Source of the DNA: Iris pallida
Taxonomy: Eukaryota > Streptophyta > Magnoliopsida > Asparagales > Iridaceae
NCBI GenBank assembly: GCA_029216955.1
Contig: JANAVB010015600.1
Coordinates: 37,570,153 to 37,634,152, forward strand
Direction of reading: 5' to 3'
Length of the DNA stretch: 64,000 nucleotides
Positions within the stretch are counted from its first letter, which is position 1. Each line of letters starts with the position of its first letter. The position numbers and the translations under genes are program-made. The notes beneath the pieces are model-generated. The model ran no database searches and was not told the DNA's origin. It saw nothing but the letters and a program-made list of their open reading frames with translations. This document shows positions 1 to 11,122 of this stretch, piece by piece.

Positions 1-1316
1 GGAGGAGGAAGGAGGATGTCGGGTTGGGATGCTCGGCCATGGGAGGGGAGTCGGCTGTGGTGTGGTGGGAGTGGTGTGTGTGGTTTGTTTGTGTGTGAGT
101 GTAAAAATATACATAGGAAGAGAGAGAGAGTGTAGGATAGAGAGAGAGATAGTTTAGATATTTAAAAGAGGGAGAGAGAGAAAGAGGTCGGCTGTGGAGT
201 AAGGGAGGGTGTTCTTGCTGGTGAGGTGGAGGGGTGATGTGTGTGTTTATGTTGAGAGAGAGTTATATATGTATGGGTGTGTGTGTATATATATATTAAT
301 ATATATAAAGAATGAGTGAGTGAGAGAGATATTTGAATAGAGGGGGGGAAAGTAGGTCGGCTGGAGGGGGTTGTGAGAGAGAGTGTGGTGAGGATGAGAG
401 AGAGAGAGGGAGTTATCCATATATATAAAATATATATATATGTAGGTATATATATATAGAGAGAGAGATAGAGAAATATTTAGAGAGAGAGAGGAGAGAG
501 AAAAGTGGATATTTCCAAAATAGAAAAAAATAGAAAAATTATGTGGGGTACTTGGACAGTCATTGAGAGGACAACAGGGAGCTTGGGTTCGGGTTCGGTC
601 GAACTGGGTTGAGTCAAAATCGGACCGGGTGCAATAATGGAATTAAAATTGAGATTTATAATCATGGATAAACAAACAACATGCGGGACTCCAATAAATG
701 GGACACAAGTTTCATGTGGGTAGTAGACTTCAAGTGGGCCACGTCCATACTTCGGGTCGACTAGGTTGGATCGATGTCGGGTCCCGAAATTAAATTGAAA
801 ATTCAATCGGGTTTCACGGTAGAAAATAAATCAGCCTAAATTGAATCGAAAGTTGTGCGAAAGAAATGGAGCACAAAATGGAGTGTCTGAGTGGGACACG
901 AAGGTCATGGGTGGAGAGCGTCTCGAGTAGATCATTCATGAGAAGTTGGTTCCGAGAAAACGACTGGTCTGGTGCTCCTAAATTAAAAGTCACGGTGACG
1001 TGTAAACGACGATCAAAAATAAAAGTAGGAATAATTATTGAATGATTAATCGGTCTAAGTTGACCCGAACTTGCGCGATACAAAAAGAGCACAAGGGAAC
1101 GAATTCAAGTGGGACAAGATATATCAAAACGAAGATAATCTTGTCTACTTCAAAACTTGTGAAGAGAGTTTACAGAGATTGGTATCCCTGACGCTCCAGA
1201 AGTCAAAGTCATGGAAAGGTACATTAATAATAAAAAACAACTAAATAATAAAATATTTATCAAAAATAATTCATTCAGAAAAATAAAAATAAACCCTGAA
1301 ATTCAGGGGGCTTATA
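1..1316 (-). repeat. LARD1 3' LTR (partial)
   Basis: Nearly collinear with about 4575-5892. Its inner end on the minus strand reads TATAAGCCCCC, a one-base change from the TGTAAG start of the other copy. The first 480 bases are low-complexity GA-rich, GT-rich and AT-microsatellite sequence, repeated with small length differences at about 4577-5060. The short open frames here are artefacts of low complexity. Confidence 0.88.
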
Positions 1317-1335
1317 TCCTATCCACCTTACAAAA
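1317..1335 (-). other. LARD1 polypurine tract
   Basis: On the minus strand, AAGGTGGATAGGA directly precedes the 3' LTR and follows AATTTCGAGGACGAAA. The same arrangement precedes the 3' LTR in LARD2 and LARD3. It is the expected plus-strand primer. Confidence 0.8.
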
Positions 1336-3310
1336 ATTTCGTCCTCGAAATTAAAAATCATCCAATAGGTCAAACTATAACATGTAGCTACTCTGGCTAC
1401 GATACTCAATCTGCTATCCTTGTAATCATCTCTTCTGTTTCTCTTTACAATCTTTTTGGGTCAGGTTCAACAAAGTCCTTCTATCATAAACTACGTCATA
1501 TATCCTTTAAAATCTTTCATACTAACATGGAACCTTAACGTATACCCTAAACTATAGGTCATTCTCTGGACATGTCTATAAGCCTAAAATGCTTAATCAT
1601 CATTCATATTTCCAACCTCAATTTGTAAATACTTGATTTCCTTATCGTATCCTAAGTATCCATATTCTATCAATCCACAGGCTCTTTGTATTATTTGTCG
1701 TCAATCCTTTCCTACAACTTCTCCTTGAAATTATACATTCAATTCTTATCCTTGGCGTAGAGCCTTCTTCTTTTTACTCAACAAGTCCTCCGAATATAAA
1801 TCCTCGATTTCAAAACTCCCGATTTATTAATTACCAATGTACATATATCTTTGTCTTGTTCCTTGTCTTTTTAACTGATATCTTTCCGATCTCGTATGCA
1901 ATACGATAACTCATTCTAACTTATTCTATATCAATCCACATATCGATCTACCCTCTAATCACATGTAATTAGCTATAGATATCCAACCAAAATTTCTACA
2001 AATGCTAAATCCTCAAACTGTTAAGCACATCTAATCCTCAGTCCATAGTCACAACAATATACGATCTCATTATTCCATCTTAGATACCCTATCATCAAGT
2101 TATACTATCAATACAATCGTTCTTAATGGTTTCCAAGTCTGCTACAGTCAGTCACTCATACTCGTCCTATAAACTTAATCTAACCAATCCCTAGGAAAAG
2201 TACTTATCATAATCACACCATACATTTATAGTTATACTACAGGATCAGTCAACAAGGTTTGGCTATTTCAGTCGTCTATCAAGTAGAAGGTAACAAGGCC
2301 TAAGACTGGGTCAAGCAATCCATAACAGTGTCCAAACAAGTTAAAGGGTCAAGCAAGACAGAAAAAGTTTATTGGAATATCTCCAAGAATGGTACGAAGA
2401 CAACGGGATACATAACGAGAAGAATTATCCAAGAGGTTAACGAAGAAGAGTTTAGTCAAGTCATAGGAAAGATGGAACACAAAAATAATTATGTCCAAAA
2501 GATAACATGAAAGCAATCCTATTGGAGAGTCCTAGAGAACCTGTAATTCTAGTTGTAGATGTAGATAGAACAGAGTTAATCAAGACGAAGAAGAATGATG
2601 GTAAGAATTTGTTCTTGCTCAATCGGTCATAACGAAGTGAACCAAGTTGAGATATGATCTGATAACCATACACGTCTTCTGAAATAATTTTGCCAGAATT
2701 TTCGCCATACCAGTAAGCTTAGATGCAACAAACGATAGAGTCAAAACTAAGGTATACATCATATAATCATGTTATCTAGAATCCTCGCCACGCCAACCGG
2801 TATGGCTGCGAGAAAATCTAAATTCTATGAATAGGATAGTATATCCAAAATCAGGTTCTATGTTTTTGTCATACCAGCTAATATGGCTGCGATAAATTCT
2901 AAACTCCATAACTAAAGTAGACGTTTACCTTATCAGGATATATCATAATTCAATCCACAAAATTTATCACGATGCAAGATCAAAGTTAACAACGAAAATC
3001 AGAAATTAAATTCAACAACGAATTTAAGAAAGATCAAATGGAAATAAGTGGAAACAAATTTCTAGATAAGATTAGAGTGAGATCCTCAGGGGTCATCCCA
3101 AGGGTACAAACTTGGTCTAAATTGACCCACTGAAATACAAACAAGAGACTAAATACAGTTAACGGTCCTATGCTGTGACGAGTTCTCCTATGTTACAATC
3201 CTAGAAATCCTCTAGGTGTTCTAAATGTTATTCCTAGTGTTAACAAGTTGTCCTAGATCCTAATTGCAGGCATGCTTGGTACAATAACGTAACCAAACAA
3301 CTTAAGTCTG
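1336..3310 (-). other. LARD1 internal non-coding domain
   Basis: No coding sequence is supported here; the longest open frames are short and match nothing. The segment between about 2640 and 2950 is clearly homologous on the minus strand to the internal domain of LARD3 (57430-57760), the only strongly conserved part I can see. Confidence 0.7.
2704..2887 (-). ncRNA. Triple hairpin module in LARD1 internal domain
   Basis: Three 20-nt inverted repeats lie at 2868-2887, 2787-2806 and 2704-2723, at 81- and 83-nt spacing. On the minus strand the first two each follow CGCAG, and the third follows TTGCAT. The middle one pairs GCCATACC with GGCGTGGC around a 4-nt loop with one mismatch. The first pairs GCCATA with TATGAC with one mismatch. 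The third is weaker. Order, size and spacing match LARD3. An RNA role such as dimerisation or packaging is inference; expression is not shown. Confidence 0.5.
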
Positions 3311-3328
3311 GACCTGCATGGGCCGCCA
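3311..3328 (-). other. LARD1 primer-binding site, tRNA-Ile type
   Basis: On the minus strand, TGGCGGCCCATGCAGGTC lies nine bases after the 5' LTR. It differs by one base from the site in LARD2 and LARD3, which is fully complementary to the 3' end of plant tRNA-Ile(AAU) as I remember it. Confidence 0.65.
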
Positions 3329-3337
3329 AAAAAAGCA

Positions 3338-5892
3338 TGTCACGACCCGTTACCCAAATTGTTGGACCGGGCCGAGCCATGTCCAGCCTACGCTTGGTCA
3401 AAGCGTAGTAAGCTGTTCTAAGAATAGACAATAAAGAATCTAGGCAGCTAATAGTTCTAAAACCATATATAAAGTTCATCACAACACAGCATCTATAAGC
3501 GAAGGTAAATAAGCACAGACTTAATAATACATAACCGAAGTATCTAACTGGAGACAAAGTCCAGCATCCAAATATAAGTACAGACAAAGTCTAAGTCCCA
3601 AAACACAAGAAAGATAACTAAGCAAGGTTCCCCGCTGGGGCCTCTACTGGAGCAAAGGCCAGGTCCTCAAAATCAGTGCCATAATATGAAACACATAGCA
3701 TTTCATCCTCGAAAAGTGAACCTACAATGTTATCCTGTCAGGACGGGAGCAAGTACAACCTCTACAACTAAAGTACTGAACATATAATGAAAGAGATGTA
3801 CAACAAGAAACATGGTGTGATAAGTCTATAAAACAGGAAATACTAGAAACATGGCCTCATGTTACAACTGGGGTCACAATATCATAGTAACACATGGAAC
3901 ATGGCATATCTGGAATCATGGTATATCTCATAATCTATCATGGCAAGGATACATATATCATAAAGACAGATGTATATGTAATATTTAAAACTGTAGCAGG
4001 TACGTGATCGGTCAATAGATGTACAATGTGCTGGGGCATATAATGAAATGTACTTCCGTACCAGTGTAAAGGCGATAGATGTACATACGTACAAATACAG
4101 CTTCGAGAGTAAGGCCTACGACGCAGTAACATATAAAATGAAACCTTGCTCGGTACTGTAGAGGGGGCATGATCACGTACTCAACTGTCAGTTTTCCTAT
4201 AACCCATATTCTAATCATGTGAGAGATACGAGAACAGTAAAAACATGTGAGAGACACTGGGAGTAATATAAGCATGGTCGGTACTGGGAACAGTATGAAA
4301 TATGTGAATACTCCGAGTAGTATAAAACATAGTAAAACATGTACTGAGAACCAGTAAGGAACATGTGAAGATATAAGAACTGTCCTAAGCATGTCAGGTA
4401 CTGTAAGTAATACAACATGTGAAGACATAGCTTGCTACCTCAAGGATTAGTATTTTAACAGGGTTAATACATGTTCTAGCATTAAAAGACAGTAAATGAG
4501 TTTGTAGATGTACTTGCCTCGAGCAAAGCAAGAATACTAGTATGAAGATATAGATGCATGGTAAAGTGGAGAAGGAGGAGGAAGGAGGAGGAAGGAGGAT
4601 GTCGGGTTGGGATGCTCAGCCATGGGGGGGAGTCGGCTGTGGTGTGGTGGGAGTGGTGTGTGTGGTTTGTTTGTGTGTGAGTGTAAAAATATACATAGGA
4701 AGAGAGAGAGTGTAGGATAGAGAGAGAGATAGTTTAGATATTTAAAAGAGGGAGAGAGAGAAAGAGGTCGGCTGTGGAGTAAGGGGGTATTCTTGCTGGT
4801 GAGGTGGAGGGGTGATGTGTGTGTTTATGTTGAGAGAGAGTTATATATGTATGGGTGTGTGTGTATATATATATTAATATATATATATAGAATGAGTGAG
4901 TGAGAGAGATATTTGAATAGAGGGGGGGGGAAAGTAGGTCGGCTGGAGGGGGTTGTGAGAGAGAGTGTGGTGAGGATGAGAGAGAGAGGGAGTTATCCAT
5001 ATATATATAATATATATATAGGTATATATATATATATATATAGAGAGAGAAATATTTAGAGAGAGAGAGGAGAGAGAAAAGTGGATATTTCCAAAATAGG
5101 AAAAAATAGGAAAATTATGTGGGGTACTTGGGCAGTCATTGAGAGGACAACAGGGAGCTTGGGATCGGGTTCGGTCGAACCGGGTTGAGTCAAAATCGGA
5201 CCGGGTGCAATAATGAATTAAAATTGAGATTTATAAAAATGGATAAATAAACAACATGCAGGGACTCCAATAAATGGGATACAAGTTTCATGTGGTTAGT
5301 AGGCTTCAAGTGGGCCACGTCCATACTTCGGGTCGACTAGGTTGGATCGATATCGGGTCCCGAAATTAAATTGGAAATTAAATCGGGTTTCACGGTAGAA
5401 AATAAATCAGCCTAAATTGAACCGAAAGTTGTGCGAAAGAAATGGAGCACAAAATGGAGTGTCTGAGTGGGACACGAAGGTCATGGGTGGAGAGCGTCTC
5501 GAGTAGATCATTCATGAGAAGTTGGTTCCGAGAAAAGGACTGGTCTGGTGCTCCTAAATTAAAAGTCACGGTGACGTGTAAACGACGATCAAAAATAAAA
5601 GTGGGAATAATTATTGAATGATTAATTGGTCTAAGTTGACCCGAACTTGCGCGATACAAAAAGAGCACAAGGGAATGAATTCAAGTGGGACAAGATATAT
5701 CAAAACGAAGATAATCTTGTCTACTTCAAAACTCGTGAAGAGAGTTTACAGAGATTGGTATCCCTGACGCTCCAGAAGTCAAAGTCATGGAAAGGTACAT
5801 TAATAATCAAAAACAATTAAATAATAAAACATTTATCAAAAATAATTCATTCAGAAAAATAAAAATAAACCCTGAAATTCAGGGGGCTTACA
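3338..5892 (-). repeat. LARD1 5' LTR (complete, about 2.56 kb)
   Basis: On the minus strand it starts TGTAAGCCCCCTGAA and ends GGGTCGTGACA, the same terminal pattern as LARD2, LARD3 and the solo LTR at 49139-51549. Between about 4190 and 4430 it has degenerate tandem units built on AACATGTGA and CAGTA-like words. Between about 4577 and 5060 it has GA-rich and AT microsatellite tracts. No coding sequence is supported. Confidence 0.85.
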
Positions 5893-6968
5893 TAGACTGA
5901 GGCTTTCGCACAAACTCCCGAATTTTTGGTATAATTAGCCTCCTCATCGACAAATGAATGATTGATAGGCTTATCAGTAGTTCTAAAGTTAAAGTCATTG
6001 ATTGTATATCCGCTCCAACACTTCGCCTTCTTGCTCGGACCAATAGCAATTGCTCTTAGCCCTTTGTTCTGCAACTGTGTACCAGTACGAAAGACCTAGT
6101 GTGGGTAGTATTAGAAAAGTCATTAGACAAAGTGTGGGTAGTAACATATCAAATTTAGAATGGCTAATGATTATAATCCTTACATAATTTCGGAACCACG
6201 ATGGAAACTTCATATCGACCTCTCTAGCAAGATCATCATCATCAATATTAGGTCTTTCCATTCTAATCTCAGCTCTAAAAGTACTATAATAATGGGGAGA
6301 AACGTTAGCACACTTCTAAATATCGAATTTAGAATGACTAAACGGTGTCGCTTACTTTTCAATGTCTTACATCTCTTGGATACCGCTATTGAGGCATATA
6401 GCGATGTGCGGCTTCAAACTCATCGTCATCCAACCACCGTAATTTAGTCGCAGTTGTCGGCTTGCCCTCCACATTGAAGATTGTACGGATCCCTTCGTTC
6501 GGTGCATTGATATCACCGTTATCATTCTTCGGCGCTCTATTCCGATTTGTTCGGACATGATATCGAAGTAGATCAAGCAGAAGTTAGAAACCTCCTCAAT
6601 GATGTACGCTTCGCATATTGAAGCTTCTACATGAGCCTTATTGCCCACTTTCTTCTTCAGGTGACCTAGATATCTATAAGAAATATATTGAATATTAGAA
6701 TTATTTAAACAAAAAAATTACAAATTAGAAGATTATTTTATACCTCTCAAATGGGTACATCCATCGATAATGGACGGGAGCACCAACACAAACTTCGTAT
6801 GCAAGATGAATCAACAAATATTCCATACTATCAAAGAAGCCAGGAGGAAACACCCTTTCTAACTTGTACAATGTCACTACAACTTTCTCCTCAAGTTCTA
6901 GCATATGTTGTACCGTCAACTTACTTGAACACAAATCTCTAAAGAAGATAGATAACTCGGCCAGCGGA
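5893..6968 (-). pseudogene. CACTA TNP2-type transposase, C-terminal part
   Basis: This continues the 24715-26829 gene beyond the Tat-A insertion. The first stretch (6968-6744) carries the conserved DUF4218 words LAELSIFFRDLC, LERVFPPGFFD and VHYRWMYPFER. An intron follows (about 6743-6674; donor GAGAG/GTATAA, acceptor TTATAG). The downstream exon has GNKAHVEASICEAYI, then more degraded segments to 5893 (FPSWFRNYV-like words). LARD1 starts immediately afterwards, so the end of the gene is not seen. Confidence 0.8.
6964..6968. repeat. Tat-A target-site duplication, left copy (GCGGA)
   Basis: GCGGA directly precedes the 5' LTR and recurs at 24710-24714 directly after the 3' LTR. It falls within CACTA transposase codons. 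Confidence 0.93.
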
Positions 6969-8270
6969 TGTAGAAGCATGGAAAAGAATAAAAAAGATCC
7001 ATGCGGCCAGAGAGCCCTCTGCGGCTCAGAGAGTTCATGCGGCTCGAGTATTCATGCGGCTCGAGGATCTATGCGTCTCAAACCAGTCCTATGCGGCTCA
7101 AAGAGGAGCTACATGGCCTGCAAACAGCTCTCTCGTTTGTCCTTTACTGCATTAAATGCCTTGTCGACTGACAGCTCTGACAAGGTGACAGTTCTGACAC
7201 AAAGATATCATTATGACTCCCTCATAATGACGGACTCCTAGGGAAGCGAAGAAAATCTCTGACAAAATCCCTCGAGATTCAAAAACTGTCATGCGGCCTT
7301 GACACGCGGACAGTTGTATACGGCCCAAGTGGAGACTCCCACATGCGGCTCACGAAGACTAGCTCCATACGGCTCACGAAGACTAGCTCCATACGGCTCA
7401 TGAAGTCCCGTCCCATGCGACTCATGAGGACTATCTCCATTCGGTTCACTCATGCGGTCATCCACACTCATGCGACTCAAATCATTACCATGCGGCCCAA
7501 ATATTTAGGGGGGGCACTCTTAGGCAGCCTTGACACGTGGCCAGCCTTATGCGGCCCAACTTTCCTGTGACTCAGATTTCTGCTGTGGCCTCCGGTTATG
7601 ACACGGGGCATGATAGCAGGGCACGTGGCATCAGATTGATCGAAATCCCTCCACAAATCCCAATAAAATATTAGGATCAAATCAGATCTTTTGCAGATAA
7701 GCCAATTAAAGACACGTATCGAGGAATCCGAGGTTGGCATGACAAATCAGGAGGATTTATGTCAATCAGCATTAATTACTCACAAAAGATTTGATGCAAT
7801 CACATTTATTGCTCAAATCAAGATGAACGGCCCAGATTCAGTGATCCTTAACCGCCGACTTTCAAGAATGGGCAATCATTGTAAACCCTAATGAAGCCCC
7901 CCACTCTTATAAATAGCAGGGTGCCATTCCCTTGCGAGGGGACATACAGAGATCTATGCAGACAAAGACAGACGCACATAGAGACATAGAGAGCCAGAGT
8001 GCCTGAGAAGAGAGCATTTCTTCATCAACGCCAAGCTGTTCTTCTACAGAGCCAAGGTTGTACCTGATCGTCCAAGGAGTAAGGCAGAGCGGCCGTCGCT
8101 TTCCCGAGCCTCTACCGTCACCCCCCAGAATCTAAAATAAACAATTGTACATAGATTGCTGTACCTAGATTTTCGACCCTAGGCTTTCTTTGTGCAAGCG
8201 AGTTTGTATTGTGAAGTAAAAGTCCAGTCCTCCGATAATTGTTCTGTTCTTTTATATTTCATGGCAAAAA
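6969..8270 (+). repeat. Tat-A 5' LTR (1302 bp)
   Basis: Collinear with 23435-24709. It carries about a dozen copies of ATGCGGC or a one-base variant between 7001 and 7555, several followed by CCAAG or CTCA. The last bases (CAAAAA) differ from the CAAACA end of the 3' copy. The short methionine-rich open frames in this LTR are made by the repeated motif and are not genes. Confidence 0.93.
7908..7915 (+). promoter_or_regulatory. Tat-A LTR TATA box
   Basis: TATAAATA sits downstream of the motif-rich part of the LTR, where a pol II promoter is expected. The identical box in the 3' LTR is at 24349-24356. The R region would begin about 30 bases downstream. Confidence 0.7.
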
Positions 8271-8273
8271 GGA

Positions 8274-8292
8274 TGGAGACTTTGCTGGGGAC
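8274..8292 (+). other. Tat-A primer-binding site
   Basis: TGGAGACTTTGCTGGGGAC begins three bases after the 5' LTR. It is a variant of the TGGCGACTCTACTGGGGAC site of Tat-B, a form common in Tat elements. I do not assign the tRNA. Confidence 0.7.
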
Positions 8293-8302
8293 AAACTCCT
8301 CC

Positions 8303-11122
8303 ATGGCTGACGAATTGGTGACGCAATCGGATGCAGCCAAACTTGGCTCCACGTAACAAAAGATGGTCGTCCGCTTCGACCAACAGGCGTTTGAAGAAAT
8401 GCTCTCTGAAGGAAGTGCTGGCCCGGTCCAGAAGCGAACCCGCACAAAGAAAGCTCGCTGCGAGCGGAGGCCAAAATAATTTGCTCCTCCACAAGCTCTG
8501 GACGGGGTACTCTCTGCTACCCAAGACGGCGAAGGTGACTCTCATACGGCTTCACTTCGAACCGTAGAGGACACTGCTGTCCCCAAGCCCGGCAGAGGAA
8601 AGCACTACGATGCTGGACTTGCAAGGACAAAGAGTATTTCTATGCGCCCCAAGAAGAAGCCGAACACTCCTGTAGCCAAATCTGCCATCCACATGCAGGA
8701 GGCTCATGCGGGTGAATCTGCCAGCCGCATGAAGAAAGTCTATGCGGCCAGATCATCCAGCCGCATGAAGAAAACTCATACGGCTGAGACTTCCAGCCGC
8801 ATGAAGAAAGCCTATGCGGCTACGTCTGCCAGCCGCATGAAGATTGTTGATGACAGCCGCATAACGCCTACCCCGCGTGGCTCAGTCTTCAACCTCCTAT
8901 CTTATGGTCCTGATCTCTTGTGCTCCCAAGAAGATATGTCTGACTCTCTCCAGCATCACCTAGACTCTTCCTACTATGTGCCCTTACGCACTAGAGCGAA
9001 GAAGTCTAGGACAGCACGAGCTTAGCAAGCTCGGTCCGCTGATCCGGTCTCTGACCATCCGAGCGTCCCGCATACCGTTATACGGGCCTCAGATGGAAAG
9101 TTGTACAGAACCACTCGAGTCCAGCCCCCGGCGGCAAACAGACAGAGAGGTTCACAAAAGTCTCCCAAAATCCAGGGAGCAAACACGGTCGATCCAGACC
9201 CATCTGACTTGCGTGAGGCCATCCTCCACAAGCGCAAGGAAAGAGAAGATGCATCGGGGTGCAAAGAGTCCTCCTACGGACGTCACTGCACCCAAGTCAT
9301 CGTCAACTGCTGCTGCAATAACGCGACGGTGCAAAAAGATCGGCAGTCCGTCTTTCAAAGAATACAACAGCCGTCTTCAGAAGACGAGGCACTTCCCGTC
9401 GTCTCCTGCAACTCTGCTCAGAAAGTCCCCGCCGATGGGAGAGGAAAGAAGACCAGTGCTCCTAGCCCGAAGATATCAACTACTATGACTAAGAAATTGT
9501 CGTCTAAGCGGGTGCCCACCACCGGAGTTTTCCAAGGCACCCGTTCTAAGACAAAATCTGCTACAGTGGGAGATTCATCGTCCACCCCACTAGGGGTGGC
9601 TGGGACTGGGGGTAGCACTCCTCCGAACCTCCACGACAATCTGATGTTCCAAGAAGACGAGCCGGAGGAAACAACTCTCCCATCAGATGCAGCAAACCCC
9701 GACGTCCTCGAGGATGTCCATAACTCCCAAGACGAGGCAAACTCGGAGACTGGGGGTACTGTTCCTTCTGAGTCCGAATCAGAAGAGAACATTCCCACAT
9801 ATCACGATGACTTCTCACTACAAGGGTACGATTCGGAGAGCGCTTCCTCCACCGCTTCGTCCATCTCTCCTCATGTAAAGACGGTGTTCATAACGGACAA
9901 CAGCCAAGGTGGTTCCAGTGATTGCCAATGCATCGACACTCTAGAGGCCATACTGCTTGCCTTGGTCAAGTCTGTGGACGAGATCAAAGCGGCCCTTCCA
10001 ACTCTGCAAGGAGGGACGTCTGGCCAAACAAGCGCGGGTCCCGCGGTCAATGCGGACTCGAATTCAGCGGCACCGAATCTGGACAACAATCCTCCTGAAG
10101 TAACGGCCCCAACCGCTGTGGATGAGGCCCGAGAAGCGAGAAGAGAGGTCCAGGAGCTTCGAGCCATGTTTTACGCTCGAGAAAACTCTCAAGACCTCAG
10201 AATACGACAACTATACCCTGCTGCCTGGAGGGATGTTCCATTGCCACCAAGATATAAGCCGTTCAATATCAATCCTTATGATGGCAAGACCTCCGCAAGT
10301 CGGTACATCACTTACTTCGAAGTCACCACCGACCATCTGCCCCATGACGATGTCATCCTCACACGGTTATTCATTGGGGCATTGGAAGGAGTCGCCTTCG
10401 ACTGGTATCGCAACCTGCCGTACAACTGCATCCACTCCTTCGCCGGCTTCAAACGCATATTCTTGGAGAGATTCTAGGAAGTAGGGCACGACATCACAAT
10501 GTCCACCCTCATGGACGTCGTTCAAGGAAAGAAAGAGCTGACAAGGAACTATATCGAGTGGTTTTGCCAAACCGTAATGAAATTGCCGTCTGGGAATCCG
10601 GATTCCTCCTTGATTAAAATTTGCCAAAAGAGATTGCTCCCAACAATCAGTCTCTGGATGGCTGAAAGTTAATTCAAGGACTGGAAGACGTTCATCATCA
10701 GTGCCACAAGCGCCGAAGAACGATTGAAGAAGGCTCGCCAATTGGGATTACACATCTCAGACGGAGAGAACAAGGGCAAGCGTCCTTACACCAACAACGA
10801 CAATGGGGGTAGCCCCTCCAACAATTGGGACAGCAGGGGTAAGCAGGCTATGGTGGCCGATACAGCACAGAAACCTGAGCCAAAGCCGGCAGACAAACAA
10901 TGGCCGCAAATCACTTACTCCTTCGAAGACGGTCACGTCAAGCCCATCTTGGACATTCTCATACAAGGAGACAGAATTCAGCTTCCTCCACCAAGACGGG
11001 AACCTCGATTGGCAGACATGGAGAACCCAAAGTACTGCCATTACCACCGCTACGTTCACCATGCCACACACGACTGCTACCAGCTAAAATAGTACATCCA
11101 GAACCTCATCGATTCGAACACT
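8303..11122 (+). pseudogene. gag: Tat-A gag
   Basis: Gag forms the particle and binds genomic RNA. The chosen start at 8303, eleven bases after the primer site, opens a frame whose first residues (VTQSD, then FDQQ and FEEMLS) recur in Tat-B. After a basic repeat region and an acidic, low-complexity middle comes the capsid-like Retrotrans_gag region (about 10230-10740, with PFNINPYDG and WYRNLP). Then follows a CX2HX4HX4C zinc knuckle (11036-11080). The whole gene is in one frame. Premature stops lie at 8354, 8477, 9023, 10475, 10670 and 11090. It runs in frame into protease and pol, so gag-pro-pol was probably a single polyprotein. Confidence 0.85.
8724..8850 (+). repeat. 36-nt repeats in gag with ATGCGGC inverted repeats
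   Basis: Four 36-nt units start at 8724, 8760, 8796 and 8832 and encode SRMKK-containing 12-residue repeats. Units 1 and 3 hold a perfect inverted repeat, GCCGCAT, 11 nt, ATGCGGC. Unit 2 has one change (ATACGGC), and unit 4 keeps only the left arm. The arm is the same motif that fills the LTR. Confidence 0.85.

Larger units (their letters stand above)
1..5892 (-). mobile_element. LARD1: non-autonomous giant-LTR retrotransposon, left end outside the window
   Basis: Two long direct repeats (1-1316 and 3338-5892) flank about 2.0 kb of non-coding DNA. Read on the minus strand, the order is 5' LTR (5892 to 3338), primer site (3328-3311), internal domain, polypurine tract (about 1335-1317) and 3' LTR (1316 into the flank). 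No gag, protease, RT or integrase motif is visible in any frame, so it would depend on enzymes from a partner. The polypurine tract, with its AATTTCGAGGACGAAAT context, resembles Tekay/Del chromoviruses. The element sits in the CACTA element, whose transposase coding resumes just right of 5892. The target duplication cannot be checked because the left end is not in the window; the five bases right of the element are TAGAC. Confidence 0.85.

Noticed and set aside
7343..7570. Repetitive open frame with SIRLTKTS units in the Tat-A LTR
   Set aside because: It is a by-product of the ATGCGGCTCACGAAGAC repeats; it is not kept in the 3' LTR, and it lies upstream of the TATA box.
9023..9031. Programmed readthrough at the TAG followed by CAA in Tat-A gag
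   Set aside because: The context lacks the full CAA-YYA type signal. Eleven other stops occur in the same frame, so mutation is the simpler explanation.
9022..9264. Further short minus-strand frames in gag
   Set aside because: They overlap a conserved plus-strand gag frame and show no homology to the antisense gene, which lies elsewhere.
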